NCBI RefSeq assembly: GCF_006715285.1
Contig: NZ_VFMX01000001.1
Coordinates: 930,001 to 994,000, forward strand
Reading direction: 5' to 3'
DNA from: Arthrobacter sp. SLBN-83
Lineage (GTDB): Bacteria > Actinomycetota > Actinomycetes > Actinomycetales > Micrococcaceae
DNA length: 64,000 bases
The notes below the pieces were generated by a model, which saw nothing but the letters and a program-made list of their open reading frames with translations, did no database searches and was not told the DNA's origin. Numbering within the stretch: the stretch's first letter is position 1; every line of letters begins with the position of its first letter. Below are positions 54,700-62,396 of this stretch, one piece after another. The translations under genes were made by a program, and so were the position numbers.

Positions 54700-56165
54700 C
54701 AGGCGCCCAGCCCTCCCACCAGGATCCAGGCGACGAAGGTCAGCAGCAAGCCGGCCACGCCCAGGATGGTGGTCAGGACGGTCCAGGTCTTCAGGCCATC
54801 GGACACGGTCAGGCCGTAGTACCGCACCACCACCCAGAACCCGGCGTCGGTCACGTGGGACAGGCCCAGGGCGCCGAAGCCGATGGCGATCACGATCACG
54901 GCGATCTGCGCCGGGCTGTAGCCGCCGCCGCTGACCGCCGCGGACAGCAGGCCGGTGGTGGTGACGATGGCCACGGTGGCCGAACCCTGGGCCGCGCGCA
55001 GGGCCAGCGAGATGATGAAGCCGAGCAGCAGCAGCGGCACGCCCAGGGTGTCCAGGGTCTTGGAGAGGGCGCCGCCGATGCCGGAGACCTGCAGCACATT
55101 GCCGAACACGCCGCCGGCCGCCACCACCATCAGGATGGAGGCGATGGGAGGCAGGGAACCTTCGAAGATTTCGCCGGTTTCCCTGAAGGACCAGCCGCGG
55201 CGGACGGCCAGCAGGAAGAAGGACAACGCCACGGCCACGAGCAGGGCCAGGAAGGGGTTTCCGACGAACGACGCGAGGCCGTACAGGGGGTCCGACTTGG
55301 GGATGACGAGCGTGCCGACGGTACCCAGCAGGATCTGCACGATGGGTGCCGCGATCAGGAAGATGATCAGGCCCGGCCGCGGCGGGGCGATGGCGGCGGC
55401 GCCGGGTCCGTCGTGGCCCACCTTGACCAGTGACTTGGAGCCGAATTCCTCCACCTGGGTCTTCACGGCCGGCAGGAGTTCGTAGTCCTTGCGGTTCATG
55501 ATGGACGCCACCCAGTAGGACAGGAAGCCCAGGGGAACGCAGATCAGCAGCGAGATCAGGGCGATGAGTCCGATGTCCGCGCCAAGCACGCCCGCGCCCG
55601 CCACGATGCCGGGGTGCGGCGGGACTGCCACGTGGATGGAAAGCATGATGCCGGCCATGGGAAGACCGAACTTGACCGGGTGAACCTTGGCGATCTTGGC
55701 GAAGGCGTACACGATGGGCACCAGCACGATGATGCCCACCTCGAAGAAGACCGGGATGGCCACCAGGAAGCCGACGGCGGTCAGCGCCACAGCGACCCGG
55801 CGGGCGCCGAGCTTGCGGGTGAAGTGGTCGGCCAGCGACTGGACGCCGCCGGAAACTTCGATCATGCGGCCCAGGACTGCGCCCAGTGCGATCAGGATGG
55901 CTACCTTGCCCATGGTGCTGCCAACGCCGCTGGAGACCACGGTGAAGATGTCCTGCAGCGGGATGGTTGCGGCCACGGCCACCAGGATGCTGACGGTGAG
56001 CAGGGCCACGAAGGCCTGGATCTTGAAGCGGATGATCATCACCAGCAGGATGGCGATGCCTGCTGCTGCGATGGTGAGCAGCAGCGGGGTGCCCAGCTCA
56101 ACGGCAGGCTTGATGGCCGGGGCATCGGCCGCCCGCTGTATCAGCGGGTTGATCAGGTGGTTCAC
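54699..56165 (-). CDS. GntP-family gluconate/acid-sugar permease
   Basis: 488 residues, about 12-14 membrane helices. GVGSTMGKVAILIALGAVLGRMIEVSGGVQSLADHFTRKLGARR, GIMLSIHVAVPPHPGIVAGAGVLGADIG and VVAAGGVFGNVLQVSGIGGAL are signatures of GntP carriers. It imports the aldonic acid used by this operon. The GTG at 56165 follows AAAGGAG; upstream in-frame residues are discarded. It is coupled to the aldolase. Confidence 0.92.
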   Translation of the reverse strand: MNHLINPLIQRAADAPAIKPAVELGTPLLLTIAAAGIAILLVMIIRFKIQAFVALLTVSILVAVAATIPLQDIFTVVSSGVGSTMGKVAILIALGAVLGRMIEVSGGVQSLADHFTRKLGARRVAVALTAVGFLVAIPVFFEVGIIVLVPIVYAFAKIAKVHPVKFGLPMAGIMLSIHVAVPPHPGIVAGAGVLGADIGLIALISLLICVPLGFLSYWVASIMNRKDYELLPAVKTQVEEFGSKSLVKVGHDGPGAAAIAPPRPGLIIFLIAAPIVQILLGTVGTLVIPKSDPLYGLASFVGNPFLALLVAVALSFFLLAVRRGWSFRETGEIFEGSLPPIASILMVVAAGGVFGNVLQVSGIGGALSKTLDTLGVPLLLLGFIISLALRAAQGSATVAIVTTTGLLSAAVSGGGYSPAQIAVIVIAIGFGALGLSHVTDAGFWVVVRYYGLTVSDGLKTWTVLTTILGVAGLLLTFVAWILVGGLGA

Positions 56166-56265
56166 GGGGAGGTGTCTCCTTTGGCCTGCCGGCCTGGGGG
56201 CAGGCGGCAGCACGGAATGGCGGGGTGGGGATAAACGCTGCGGGACTGCGCCGGCAACGCTGGGA

Positions 56266-56310
56266 GGTACGACGACGGCGGAGGGGGGACCGCCGTCGTC
56301 GTACCTTTTT
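56266..56310 (+). terminator. Strong hairpin with T-run on the plus strand, between ltnD and the permease gene
   Basis: A perfect 16-base stem (56266-56281 and 56290-56305, starting GGTACGACGACGG) with an 8-base loop, followed by TTTTT on the plus strand. The operon here runs on the minus strand, where an A-run precedes the hairpin and no T-run follows, so it would not be a canonical terminator for it. A plus-strand (antisense) transcript, or an RNA-stability or attenuation role in the operon, is possible. Confidence 0.6.
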
Positions 56311-56349
56311 GCCGCAAGGGCAGGAGGATGGCTTGGTTGGCGCGCTGGC

Positions 56350-57249
56350 TTACTTGGTGCGCTTGGTGGGGGCGACCACCTTGATGACCGCGGAGTCGTC
56401 GGCGGCGGCGAGGCCCTGGGCCTGGCCCAGCAGGTAGAGCTGCTCGGCGGCGGCGGCGACGGGGGCTGCCAGGCCGGCGGCGCGTGCGGCCTTGCCTACG
56501 ATGCCCATGTCCTTGACGAAGATGTCCAGGCGGGACAGGACCTCGGCGCCCTCCTCGTTGTAGGCCTCCAGGATGCGGGGGCCGCGGTTGGACAGCATGA
56601 AGGAGCCGGCGGCGCCCGCTTCCAGGGCGGCAAGGGTCTTGGCCTGGTCCAGTCCCAGCGCGTCGGCCAGGGCCAGGGCCTCGGCAGCGGCGGCGATGTG
56701 GACGCCGCACAGGAGCTGGTTGACGGTCTTCAGGGCCTGGCCGTCGCCGGGGTTGTCGCCCACCACGGTGAGCGTGGAGGCCAGCAGTTCCAGGGCGGGG
56801 GCTGCCTTTTCGCGGGCCTCGGGGGAAGCGCCCACGACGATCAGCAGGTCGCCTTCGCCGGCGCGCTTGGGACCGCCGGACAGCGGGGCGTCCACCAGGT
56901 CCACGCCGTATTCGGCCAGCTTGGCCACCGTGGCGGGGATGGCGTCAGTGCCCACCGTGCTGCCGAGAATGACGACGGCGCCCGGCTCCAGCACGGAGGC
57001 CACGCCGTTTTCGCCGAAGAGGACCTCGTTGAGCTGCTCACCGTTGCGGACGGCCAGGAGTACCGCGTTGGCACCCTTGGCGGCGTCGCGGGCCGTGGTG
57101 AAGGTGGTGATGCCGGCTTCTTCAGCGAGCTTGAGGCGCGCCTCGGCGATGTCGAAGCCGTGGACGGTGAGCTGGGAAGCCAGTCGGGTGGCCATGGGCA
57201 GGCCCATGGCGCCGAGGCCCAGGACGGTGACGGTGTAGTTGCTGGTCAT
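56350..57249 (-). CDS. ltnD: L-threonate/erythronate-type 2-dehydrogenase (3-hydroxyisobutyrate dehydrogenase family)
   Basis: 299 residues. The NAD(P) site VTVLGLGAMGLPMATRLA is at residues 7-24; VDAPLSGGPKRAGEGDLLIVVG (about 122-143) and the catalytic Lys region QALKTVNQLLCG (about residue 171-182) define the beta-hydroxyacid dehydrogenase family. Placed beside a DUF1537 kinase, it should oxidise C2 of a four-carbon aldonic acid. ATG at 57249 is 35 bases after the kinase gene. Confidence 0.88.
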   Translation of the reverse strand: MTSNYTVTVLGLGAMGLPMATRLASQLTVHGFDIAEARLKLAEEAGITTFTTARDAAKGANAVLLAVRNGEQLNEVLFGENGVASVLEPGAVVILGSTVGTDAIPATVAKLAEYGVDLVDAPLSGGPKRAGEGDLLIVVGASPEAREKAAPALELLASTLTVVGDNPGDGQALKTVNQLLCGVHIAAAAEALALADALGLDQAKTLAALEAGAAGSFMLSNRGPRILEAYNEEGAEVLSRLDIFVKDMGIVGKAARAAGLAAPVAAAAEQLYLLGQAQGLAAADDSAVIKVVAPTKRTK

Positions 57250-57284
57250 GGTGTTTCTCCGTTGAATTCTTGCGCTGTCGAAAA

Positions 57285-58757
57285 TCAGAACTTGGTGCTG
57301 AGCTTGCGGGTGACCTGGGCCAGGGAGTCGTCATCGCCCACGTTGCCGGCGAAGACAATGTAGGGGATGCCCTTGGCAGGTCCGTCCACGGGCTCCCACA
57401 GGCTGACGATGCCGGGCAGCATGGGGCCGCGGACGATTGCGTGCCTGATTTCCAGGCCGTGGGCTGCCACGTCCGAGGAGGTGATGCCGCCCTTGGCGAT
57501 GACGAACCGGGGCGGGAAGGTCTTCAGGGTCCGGTTGACCACGTCCACGACGGCGGCGGAGACCGTCCGCGCGATCCGCAGGCTTTCGGCGGGGTCATCG
57601 GTCTTAATGAGCAGGCGGCTGGTGTGGACGATGACGTCGCCGGCGCGAAGGGCCTCGACGACGGCTTCCACGGTCTGGTCCAAGTGCGCCTTGGCTTCGG
57701 TTTCCTCAGCGAGGAGCTTTTCGACGTCGATCTCGATAATGCGCGCGGAGCCGTGTTCCGCGGTGAGGACGTTGAGCTGGCGCGTGGTGAGGCCAACGTG
57801 CGATCCCACCACAATCAGGCCACCGGCCTCCGATGGGGTGTTGCCGGCGTACGCTTCTTCGGCGGTCAGCGCGGCGCGGACTTCCTGGCCGATACGGCCG
57901 CGGACGAACGGCGGGCCGACGCGGTACAGGAGCTTCTTGCCGCGGCGTTCGGCTTCTTCCAGGCCCAGGGCCAGGGCGCGGAGGTCGTTCTCGGTGACGA
58001 TGTCCGCCACGATCGGAGTGGAGTCCGTTGCGGGCTCGATGGCGTCGGCGATGGCCTTGGCGGAAATCGCCGGGTCCTGCGCGGAGGAACCGGCGCGGAT
58101 GATGTTCAGGTCCAGGACGATCACGGAGTCCGCGGGGAACCGGCCCTGGGACTTCTCCGCGATGTAGTCAGCCATCACCGAGGTGCTGAAGCCGAACGAT
58201 GCGTCCTTGGCGAACTCGGTTTCGGACACCGGAACCAGGATGCCTTCAGTGCCGCGCATGTAGTGGACGCCGCCGACGGTGAGCCGCCCGGCATCGGGGA
58301 ACGCCGGAACCAGCACGACGCCGTCGGTCTTCTCCCCGCTGACCTCGACGACCGTGGCCGCAATGACGTCCGGTTCCAGCGGGTAGTGGCCGCGAAGGGT
58401 GGAGTCGCTCCGGCTGACGAAGCCCACGCGGATGGCGGCATCACTGGCTGCGGCGAGTGCATTGCGGACCACTTCCTCATTGCGGGCTGCCGCTTCTGCA
58501 GGATCGAGGCTGCGTGTGTTGGTCAGGACGTAAACAGCCGGCTTGCCCTGACTAAAGGCCCAATCGAAGTCCTGGACCTCCCACCGGGTGAGCACCGGCA
58601 GGTCTGCCACGGACTGCGTTCCGGTGGGGTCGTCGTCGAGCACTACCAGGACGCGGGGAACCTCCGCGTTGGAAGCGGCCAGCGCGGAGGCAACCAGCCC
58701 AGCGGGGATCTCGAGGTCTGCCGGATAGGCGGCCAGAACGTCTGCTTCATGCGTCAC
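57285..58757 (-). CDS. otnK: Four-carbon acid sugar kinase (DUF1537/OtnK family)
   Basis: 490 residues. The N-terminal sugar-acid domain has VLDDDPTGTQSVADLPVLT (about residues 40-58) and SRSDSTLRGHYPLE (about 118-131); the C-terminal nucleotide domain has GGLIVVGSHVGLTTRQLNVL and FVIAKGGITSSDVAA. DUF1537 enzymes phosphorylate 2-keto or aldonic acids such as threonate and erythronate derivatives. GTG start at 58757 after CGGAG. It is the first gene of the operon and faces the GntR-family regulator. Confidence 0.92.
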   Translation of the reverse strand: MTHEADVLAAYPADLEIPAGLVASALAASNAEVPRVLVVLDDDPTGTQSVADLPVLTRWEVQDFDWAFSQGKPAVYVLTNTRSLDPAEAAARNEEVVRNALAAASDAAIRVGFVSRSDSTLRGHYPLEPDVIAATVVEVSGEKTDGVVLVPAFPDAGRLTVGGVHYMRGTEGILVPVSETEFAKDASFGFSTSVMADYIAEKSQGRFPADSVIVLDLNIIRAGSSAQDPAISAKAIADAIEPATDSTPIVADIVTENDLRALALGLEEAERRGKKLLYRVGPPFVRGRIGQEVRAALTAEEAYAGNTPSEAGGLIVVGSHVGLTTRQLNVLTAEHGSARIIEIDVEKLLAEETEAKAHLDQTVEAVVEALRAGDVIVHTSRLLIKTDDPAESLRIARTVSAAVVDVVNRTLKTFPPRFVIAKGGITSSDVAAHGLEIRHAIVRGPMLPGIVSLWEPVDGPAKGIPYIVFAGNVGDDDSLAQVTRKLSTKF

Positions 58758-58814
58758 AGTGCACTCCGTTGTGTAGCGATCCGGGTAGGCGGATCCAGAT
58801 GTAAAGGTAACTGT

Positions 58815-58831
58815 AAGATGTCTGACATCTT
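58815..58831. promoter_or_regulatory. Palindromic operator 1 of the acid-sugar operon
   Basis: AAGATGTCTGACATCTT is a perfect 17-base palindrome in the otnK leader. Its TGTCTGACA core recurs at 58881-58889. The location between otnK and its divergent GntR-family regulator fits an operator. Confidence 0.8.
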
Positions 58832-58880
58832 GCATTTGACTGTTAGTGTGGCACACGGCATACGGACGCGCAAGTACACT

Positions 58881-58889
58881 TGTCTGACA
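58881..58889. promoter_or_regulatory. Operator half 2 with the TGTCTGACA core
   Basis: An exact repeat of the 9-base core of operator 1, 62 bases away and about 40 bases upstream of the regulator's ATG. Its flanks do not extend the palindrome as far. Confidence 0.7.
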
Positions 58890-58928
58890 TATCCGCCGCG
58901 GAAGCCGGAAGCAGGAATCGGGGGCAAC

Positions 58929-59633
58929 ATGGCAAGGAAGTCGCTGGTTGGCGTGGTGGCCGACGAACTGCTGGACCGCATCATCGAAGGCGAGTTCCCG
59001 CCCGGCTCCACCGTCCCCGGGGAGCACGAACTCAGCGCCCGCCACGAGGTCAGCCGCATGACGGTCCGTGAAGCGATGAAGACGCTGCAGGCGCAACGCA
59101 TCCTGAGCGTGGAGCGCGGACGCGGCACGTTCGTCAATCCCCTCAGCAGCTGGGCCTCGCTGGAAGCCGTCCTGCGCGCAGCGTCCGAGGGCAAGAACGA
59201 CGCCGATGCCTCCATCCAGCTCATCGAGCTCCGCCGCATGCTCGAAACCGGAGCCTGCGAGCTTGCCGCCGGACGAATCGCGGAAGAAGACATCGCCTCC
59301 CTCTTCAACTACATTTCGGCGATGAAGGCCGCCCACAGCATCAATGACGTGGGCGCGTTCGTGGAAGCAGACCTTGCGTTCCACGACGTCATCCTGCGAG
59401 CCTCCGGCAACGTGTTTGTGTCTGTCCTGTTTGAGCCGCTGCACCGGGTCCTGGAGAAGCGCAGGGCCGAGACCTCAGCCGTTCCTGAAATCCAGGAGCA
59501 CGCCATCGGCCATCATCAGAATATTGCCGAAGCCCTGCAGTCCCGTGACGCAGTCCGGTCCCGCCAGGCCATGGACGACCACATGCAGCAGACCCTCGAT
59601 GACCTGAAGCATCTGGTATTGGAAACCAAGTAG
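58929..59633 (+). CDS. GntR/FadR-family regulator of the acid-sugar operon
   Basis: 234 residues. The winged-helix DNA-binding domain (VADELLDRIIEGEFPPGSTVPGEHELSARHEVSRMTVREAMKTLQAQRILSVERGRGTFV, residues 10-69) is followed by an FCD helical effector domain with metal-ligand His/Asp positions (ADLAFHDVILRASGN, HHQNIAEAL and MDDHM). FadR-type members respond to acidic ligands. It likely represses otnK-ltnD-gntP-aldolase and itself through the TGTCTGACA sites. ATG at 58929 follows GGGGGCAAC. Confidence 0.92.
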   Translation: MARKSLVGVVADELLDRIIEGEFPPGSTVPGEHELSARHEVSRMTVREAMKTLQAQRILSVERGRGTFVNPLSSWASLEAVLRAASEGKNDADASIQLIELRRMLETGACELAAGRIAEEDIASLFNYISAMKAAHSINDVGAFVEADLAFHDVILRASGNVFVSVLFEPLHRVLEKRRAETSAVPEIQEHAIGHHQNIAEALQSRDAVRSRQAMDDHMQQTLDDLKHLVLETK

Positions 59634-59756
59634 TCCCCCCGCTCATGCGAAAGCGGCTCCCCTAATTGCCGTTGGCCCTGTTCAACGCTCCAGCAGTCCT
59701 ACTAGGCTTCAGGGACGGCCCGCAACCGGGAGCATCGACGATCACGAGGAGCGAAG

Positions 59757-59969
59757 TTGTCCAACCACACGTACAGCATTTCTGAAATTGTCGGCACCTC
59801 CACCGAAGGCGTGGACGACGCCGTCCGCAACGGTATTGCCAAGGCGTCCCAGACCCTGCGGAACCTCGACTGGTTCGAAGTCAAGGAGGTCCGCGGCCAC
59901 CTGGAGGACGGGAAGGTTGCGGACTGGCAGGTCACCATCAAGATCGGCTTCCGCTTGGAAGAGCACTGA
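59757..59969 (+). CDS. Dodecin
   Basis: 70 residues, a normal dodecin. EIVGTSTEGVDDAVRNGIAKASQTLRNLDWFEVKEVRGHLEDGKVADWQVTIKIGFRLE covers the full fold, with the aromatic Trp of the flavin site in LDWFEV. Dodecin stores riboflavin or FMN in a dodecameric shell. TTG start at 59757 with GAGGAG at good spacing. It is closed by a strong terminator. Confidence 0.92.
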   Translation: MSNHTYSISEIVGTSTEGVDDAVRNGIAKASQTLRNLDWFEVKEVRGHLEDGKVADWQVTIKIGFRLEEH

Positions 59970-59972
59970 TAT

Positions 59973-60034
59973 AAAGCAACAGGCCCGCAGCCAACATGTC
60001 CTGGATGTTGTTGGCTGCGGGCCTGTTTTGCTTT
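59973..60034. terminator. Bidirectional terminator after dodecin
   Basis: Long arms at 59973-59996 and 60009-60034 (18-base perfect core) with AAAGC and TTTTGCTTT flanks, located between the convergent dodecin and the small minus-strand gene. Confidence 0.9.
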
Positions 60035-60043
60035 AAGGGCGTC

Positions 60044-60250
60044 CTAGTTTGCGGTGCCCGGGCTGCGCCGGCGCCACACCGTGGGAACGCCGTCGAACGC
60101 GGGGAAAACGTGGCCCTCGAAGAATGACAGAACCGTATGGGGGTCAAGATCGGGGCTCCACAGGCCGGAGGCAGGGCAGTGCGAACCGGTGGCGATGGAG
60201 GCGGCGCCGGCGGATGCCTGGCGTTCCTTCAGCAGGGCGATGCGTTTCAT
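60044..60250 (-). CDS. Small hypothetical protein
   Basis: 68 residues, no recognised domain: basic N-terminus (MKRIALLKERQASAGAAS) and a well-mixed end (HTVLSFFEGHVFPAFDGVPTVWRRR). ATG at 60250 with AGGATGG upstream. It lies between the dodecin terminator and the MmyB-like regulator. Codon use and the terminator support it modestly. Confidence 0.5.
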   Translation of the reverse strand: MKRIALLKERQASAGAASIATGSHCPASGLWSPDLDPHTVLSFFEGHVFPAFDGVPTVWRRRSPGTAN

Positions 60251-60402
60251 CGTTGAGACCATCCTGGGGTGACGAAAAACTGGGCGGGAAATCACGTACT
60301 CCCATCCTAGGAAAGGGGGTGAGCCGGACCAATGGGCGGCTGGCCAGAATCCGCCCCTCCTGATGGACGAACGTACAGTTGCATCCCGCCCTGACCTGCG
60401 GA

Positions 60403-61302
60403 TCAGCCCAGCTCGCCGCTTTCCGCCACGATGGCAGCGTCCCCTTCCACATCAGTGTCCGGGCCCACACCCAAGCTGCCCAGCAGGGCCAGGGCGTCCG
60501 AGGACGGCGATCCGGGCCGCGCGGAATACACCCGAAGGGTCTGGTCGGGGTCCTCCGGCAGGACAAGGTTTTCAAAGTTCAGTTCCAGGTCCCCCACGGC
60601 GGGGTGATGCAGCCGGACGGTTCCGGCAGCCCGGGTTGCCACCCGGTGCCCTGCCCACCACTGGCGGAAGTGTTCACTGTGGACCGCCAGCTCACCCACC
60701 AGGTGGTTCGCCTGGGGATCGTTGGGGTGCCGGCCCACATCCAGGCGAAGCGATCCGGCGGCTTCGGCCGCCACCGTCTTCCAGTCCCTGAAGAGTTCGC
60801 GGGCGGCGGGGTCAAGAATGGTCCACCGGGTGAGGTTCCGCTCGGCGGGCGGCAGCGACGGGAAATCGGTGAACAGCAGGAATGCCATCCTGTTTCCGGC
60901 CAGGACATCGTTGCGCCGCCCCAGAACCAGCGCGGGCACGTCGCCAACCGCGTCAAGGAGTTGGCGCAGCGCCGGCCGGACACCCTGGGCCGCACCGGCA
61001 CCGGGCTCGCGGGGAGCACTGGCGCAGTTTTCAAGCAGGTCCAGCATGTGCGCGTGCTCGCTGCTGTCCAGGCGCAGCGCCCGGGCCACCGCGTCCAGGA
61101 CCGTGCGGGACGGGTGGATATTGCGGCCCTGCTCCAGACGGACGTAGTAATCGGTGCTGACGCCGGCCAGCCGCGCCACTTCCTCCCGGCGCAGTCCGGG
61201 GACCCTGCGGGCGCCCGTGCTGGGACCTGTCCCGGCGACTTCCGGACTCAACCGGGACCGCATGGCTTTGAGGAATTTTCCGAACTCGGCGCTTTGACCC
61301 AT
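60403..61302 (-). CDS. MmyB-like helix-turn-helix regulator
   Basis: 299 residues: an XRE-type DNA-binding domain (FGKFLKAMRSRLSPE, then GLRREEVARLAGVSTDYYVRLEQGR, about residues 10-65) and the MmyB-like PAS-type ligand domain. PSRTVLDAVARALRL and ALVLGRRNDVLAGNRMAFLLFTDFPSLPPAERNLTRWTILDPAARELF and YSARPGSPSSDALALLGSLG are typical. Such regulators often sit beside SDR or aldo/keto reductase genes, as here. It is divergent from the aldo/keto reductase operon and a perfect palindrome lies between them. ATG at 61302. Confidence 0.9.
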   Translation of the reverse strand: MGQSAEFGKFLKAMRSRLSPEVAGTGPSTGARRVPGLRREEVARLAGVSTDYYVRLEQGRNIHPSRTVLDAVARALRLDSSEHAHMLDLLENCASAPREPGAGAAQGVRPALRQLLDAVGDVPALVLGRRNDVLAGNRMAFLLFTDFPSLPPAERNLTRWTILDPAARELFRDWKTVAAEAAGSLRLDVGRHPNDPQANHLVGELAVHSEHFRQWWAGHRVATRAAGTVRLHHPAVGDLELNFENLVLPEDPDQTLRVYSARPGSPSSDALALLGSLGVGPDTDVEGDAAIVAESGELG

Positions 61303-61347
61303 GCAGACCATTCTGCCTGCGTTGGGTGCCCTGCTCTACAACGAAGG

Positions 61348-61364
61348 TAGGACTGGCAGTCCTA
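61348..61364. promoter_or_regulatory. Perfect 17-base palindrome, candidate MmyB-regulator operator
   Basis: TAGGACTGGCAGTCCTA reads the same on both strands around a central base. It lies 46 bases upstream of the regulator's ATG and 159 bases upstream of the first aldo/keto reductase, so it could repress both. Confidence 0.75.
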
Positions 61365-61522
61365 GGAAAAACAGGAACAGCTTTGCCTGCTGACTTGGTG
61401 GCGGAAAGTGCATAGGCTCAGGAGTGAGCCGGTGGAAACCGCTTTCTGATCTGTCGAGCAGCCGGCACCGATTTTCCAGCACACCATCTTCCAGCCACAC
61501 CTCCCACAGAAGGAGCACACCC

Positions 61523-62344
61523 ATGTCAGAGCTGACACTCAACAATGGCGTCACCATCCCGCAGCTTGGCTTCGGCGTTTTCCAGGTCCCGCCGGAAGAC
61601 ACCCAACGGACCGTGGAGGACGCCCTGGAAGCGGGCTATCGCCACATCGACACCGCTGCGGCCTACCGCAACGAAGCAGGAGTAGGGGCGGCACTGGCCG
61701 CCACCGGCATCGCCCGCGAGGAAATCTTCGTTACCACCAAGCTCCGCAACGGCGAGCAGGGCCGGGCCCAGGAAGCATTCCAGAACAGCCGCAAGGCGCT
61801 GGGCCTGGACTTCGTCGACCTCTACCTCATCCACTGGCCGGTCCCGTCGCAAGGGCTCTTCGTGCAGGCTTGGAAGGAGATGGAGCGGCTGTACGAGAAC
61901 AAGGAAATCCGCGCCATCGGTGTCTCCAACTTCCTCTCGGACCACCTGGACACCCTGCTGGAGTCTGCGGAAACCGTGCCGGCCGTCAACCAGATCGAGC
62001 TCCACCCCAGCTACCAGCAGGCAGAACTGGCCGCCAAGTGCCGCGGCCTGGGCATTGCCGTCGAGGCCTACAGCCCGCTGGGACAGGGCGGGGACCTCAA
62101 CGGGAACGCCGTCACTGAAATCGCTGCTGCGCACAACGCCAGCAAGGCGCAGGTGGTGCTCGCCTGGCACCTTGCCAACGGAAACATCGTCATTCCCAAG
62201 TCGGCCAACCCGGACCGCATCCGCGAGAACTTTGCGGCGTCGTCCCTGACCCTGTCCCAGGATGAACTGGCCGCCATCACGGCGCTGGAGTCGGGCGCCC
62301 GCATTGGTTCCGATCCCGCCGTCGCCTCCTTCACGCAAATGTAG
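61523..62344 (+). CDS. Aldo/keto reductase (2,5-diketogluconate-reductase type)
   Basis: 273 residues, TIM-barrel AKR. The catalytic tetrad is Asp/Tyr in HIDTAAAYRNEAGVG, Lys in FVTTKLRN and His in YLIHWPVPS. The C-terminal IVIPKSANPDRIRENFA binds NADPH. It reduces aldehydes or ketones, possibly sugar or methylglyoxal-type substrates. ATG at 61523 after AGAAGGAG. A second, dissimilar AKR follows 52 bases later. Confidence 0.9.
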   Translation: MSELTLNNGVTIPQLGFGVFQVPPEDTQRTVEDALEAGYRHIDTAAAYRNEAGVGAALAATGIAREEIFVTTKLRNGEQGRAQEAFQNSRKALGLDFVDLYLIHWPVPSQGLFVQAWKEMERLYENKEIRAIGVSNFLSDHLDTLLESAETVPAVNQIELHPSYQQAELAAKCRGLGIAVEAYSPLGQGGDLNGNAVTEIAAAHNASKAQVVLAWHLANGNIVIPKSANPDRIRENFAASSLTLSQDELAAITALESGARIGSDPAVASFTQM

Positions 62345-62396
62345 GGTCCCGCAGGCTCAACTTTCCCTGCAGGCTCCCCCACCGAAAGGATTTTCC

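Noticed and set aside
57270..58928. Very long upstream extension of the GntR-family regulator
   Set aside because: It would run antisense to otnK; the winged-helix domain starts right after the ATG at 58929.
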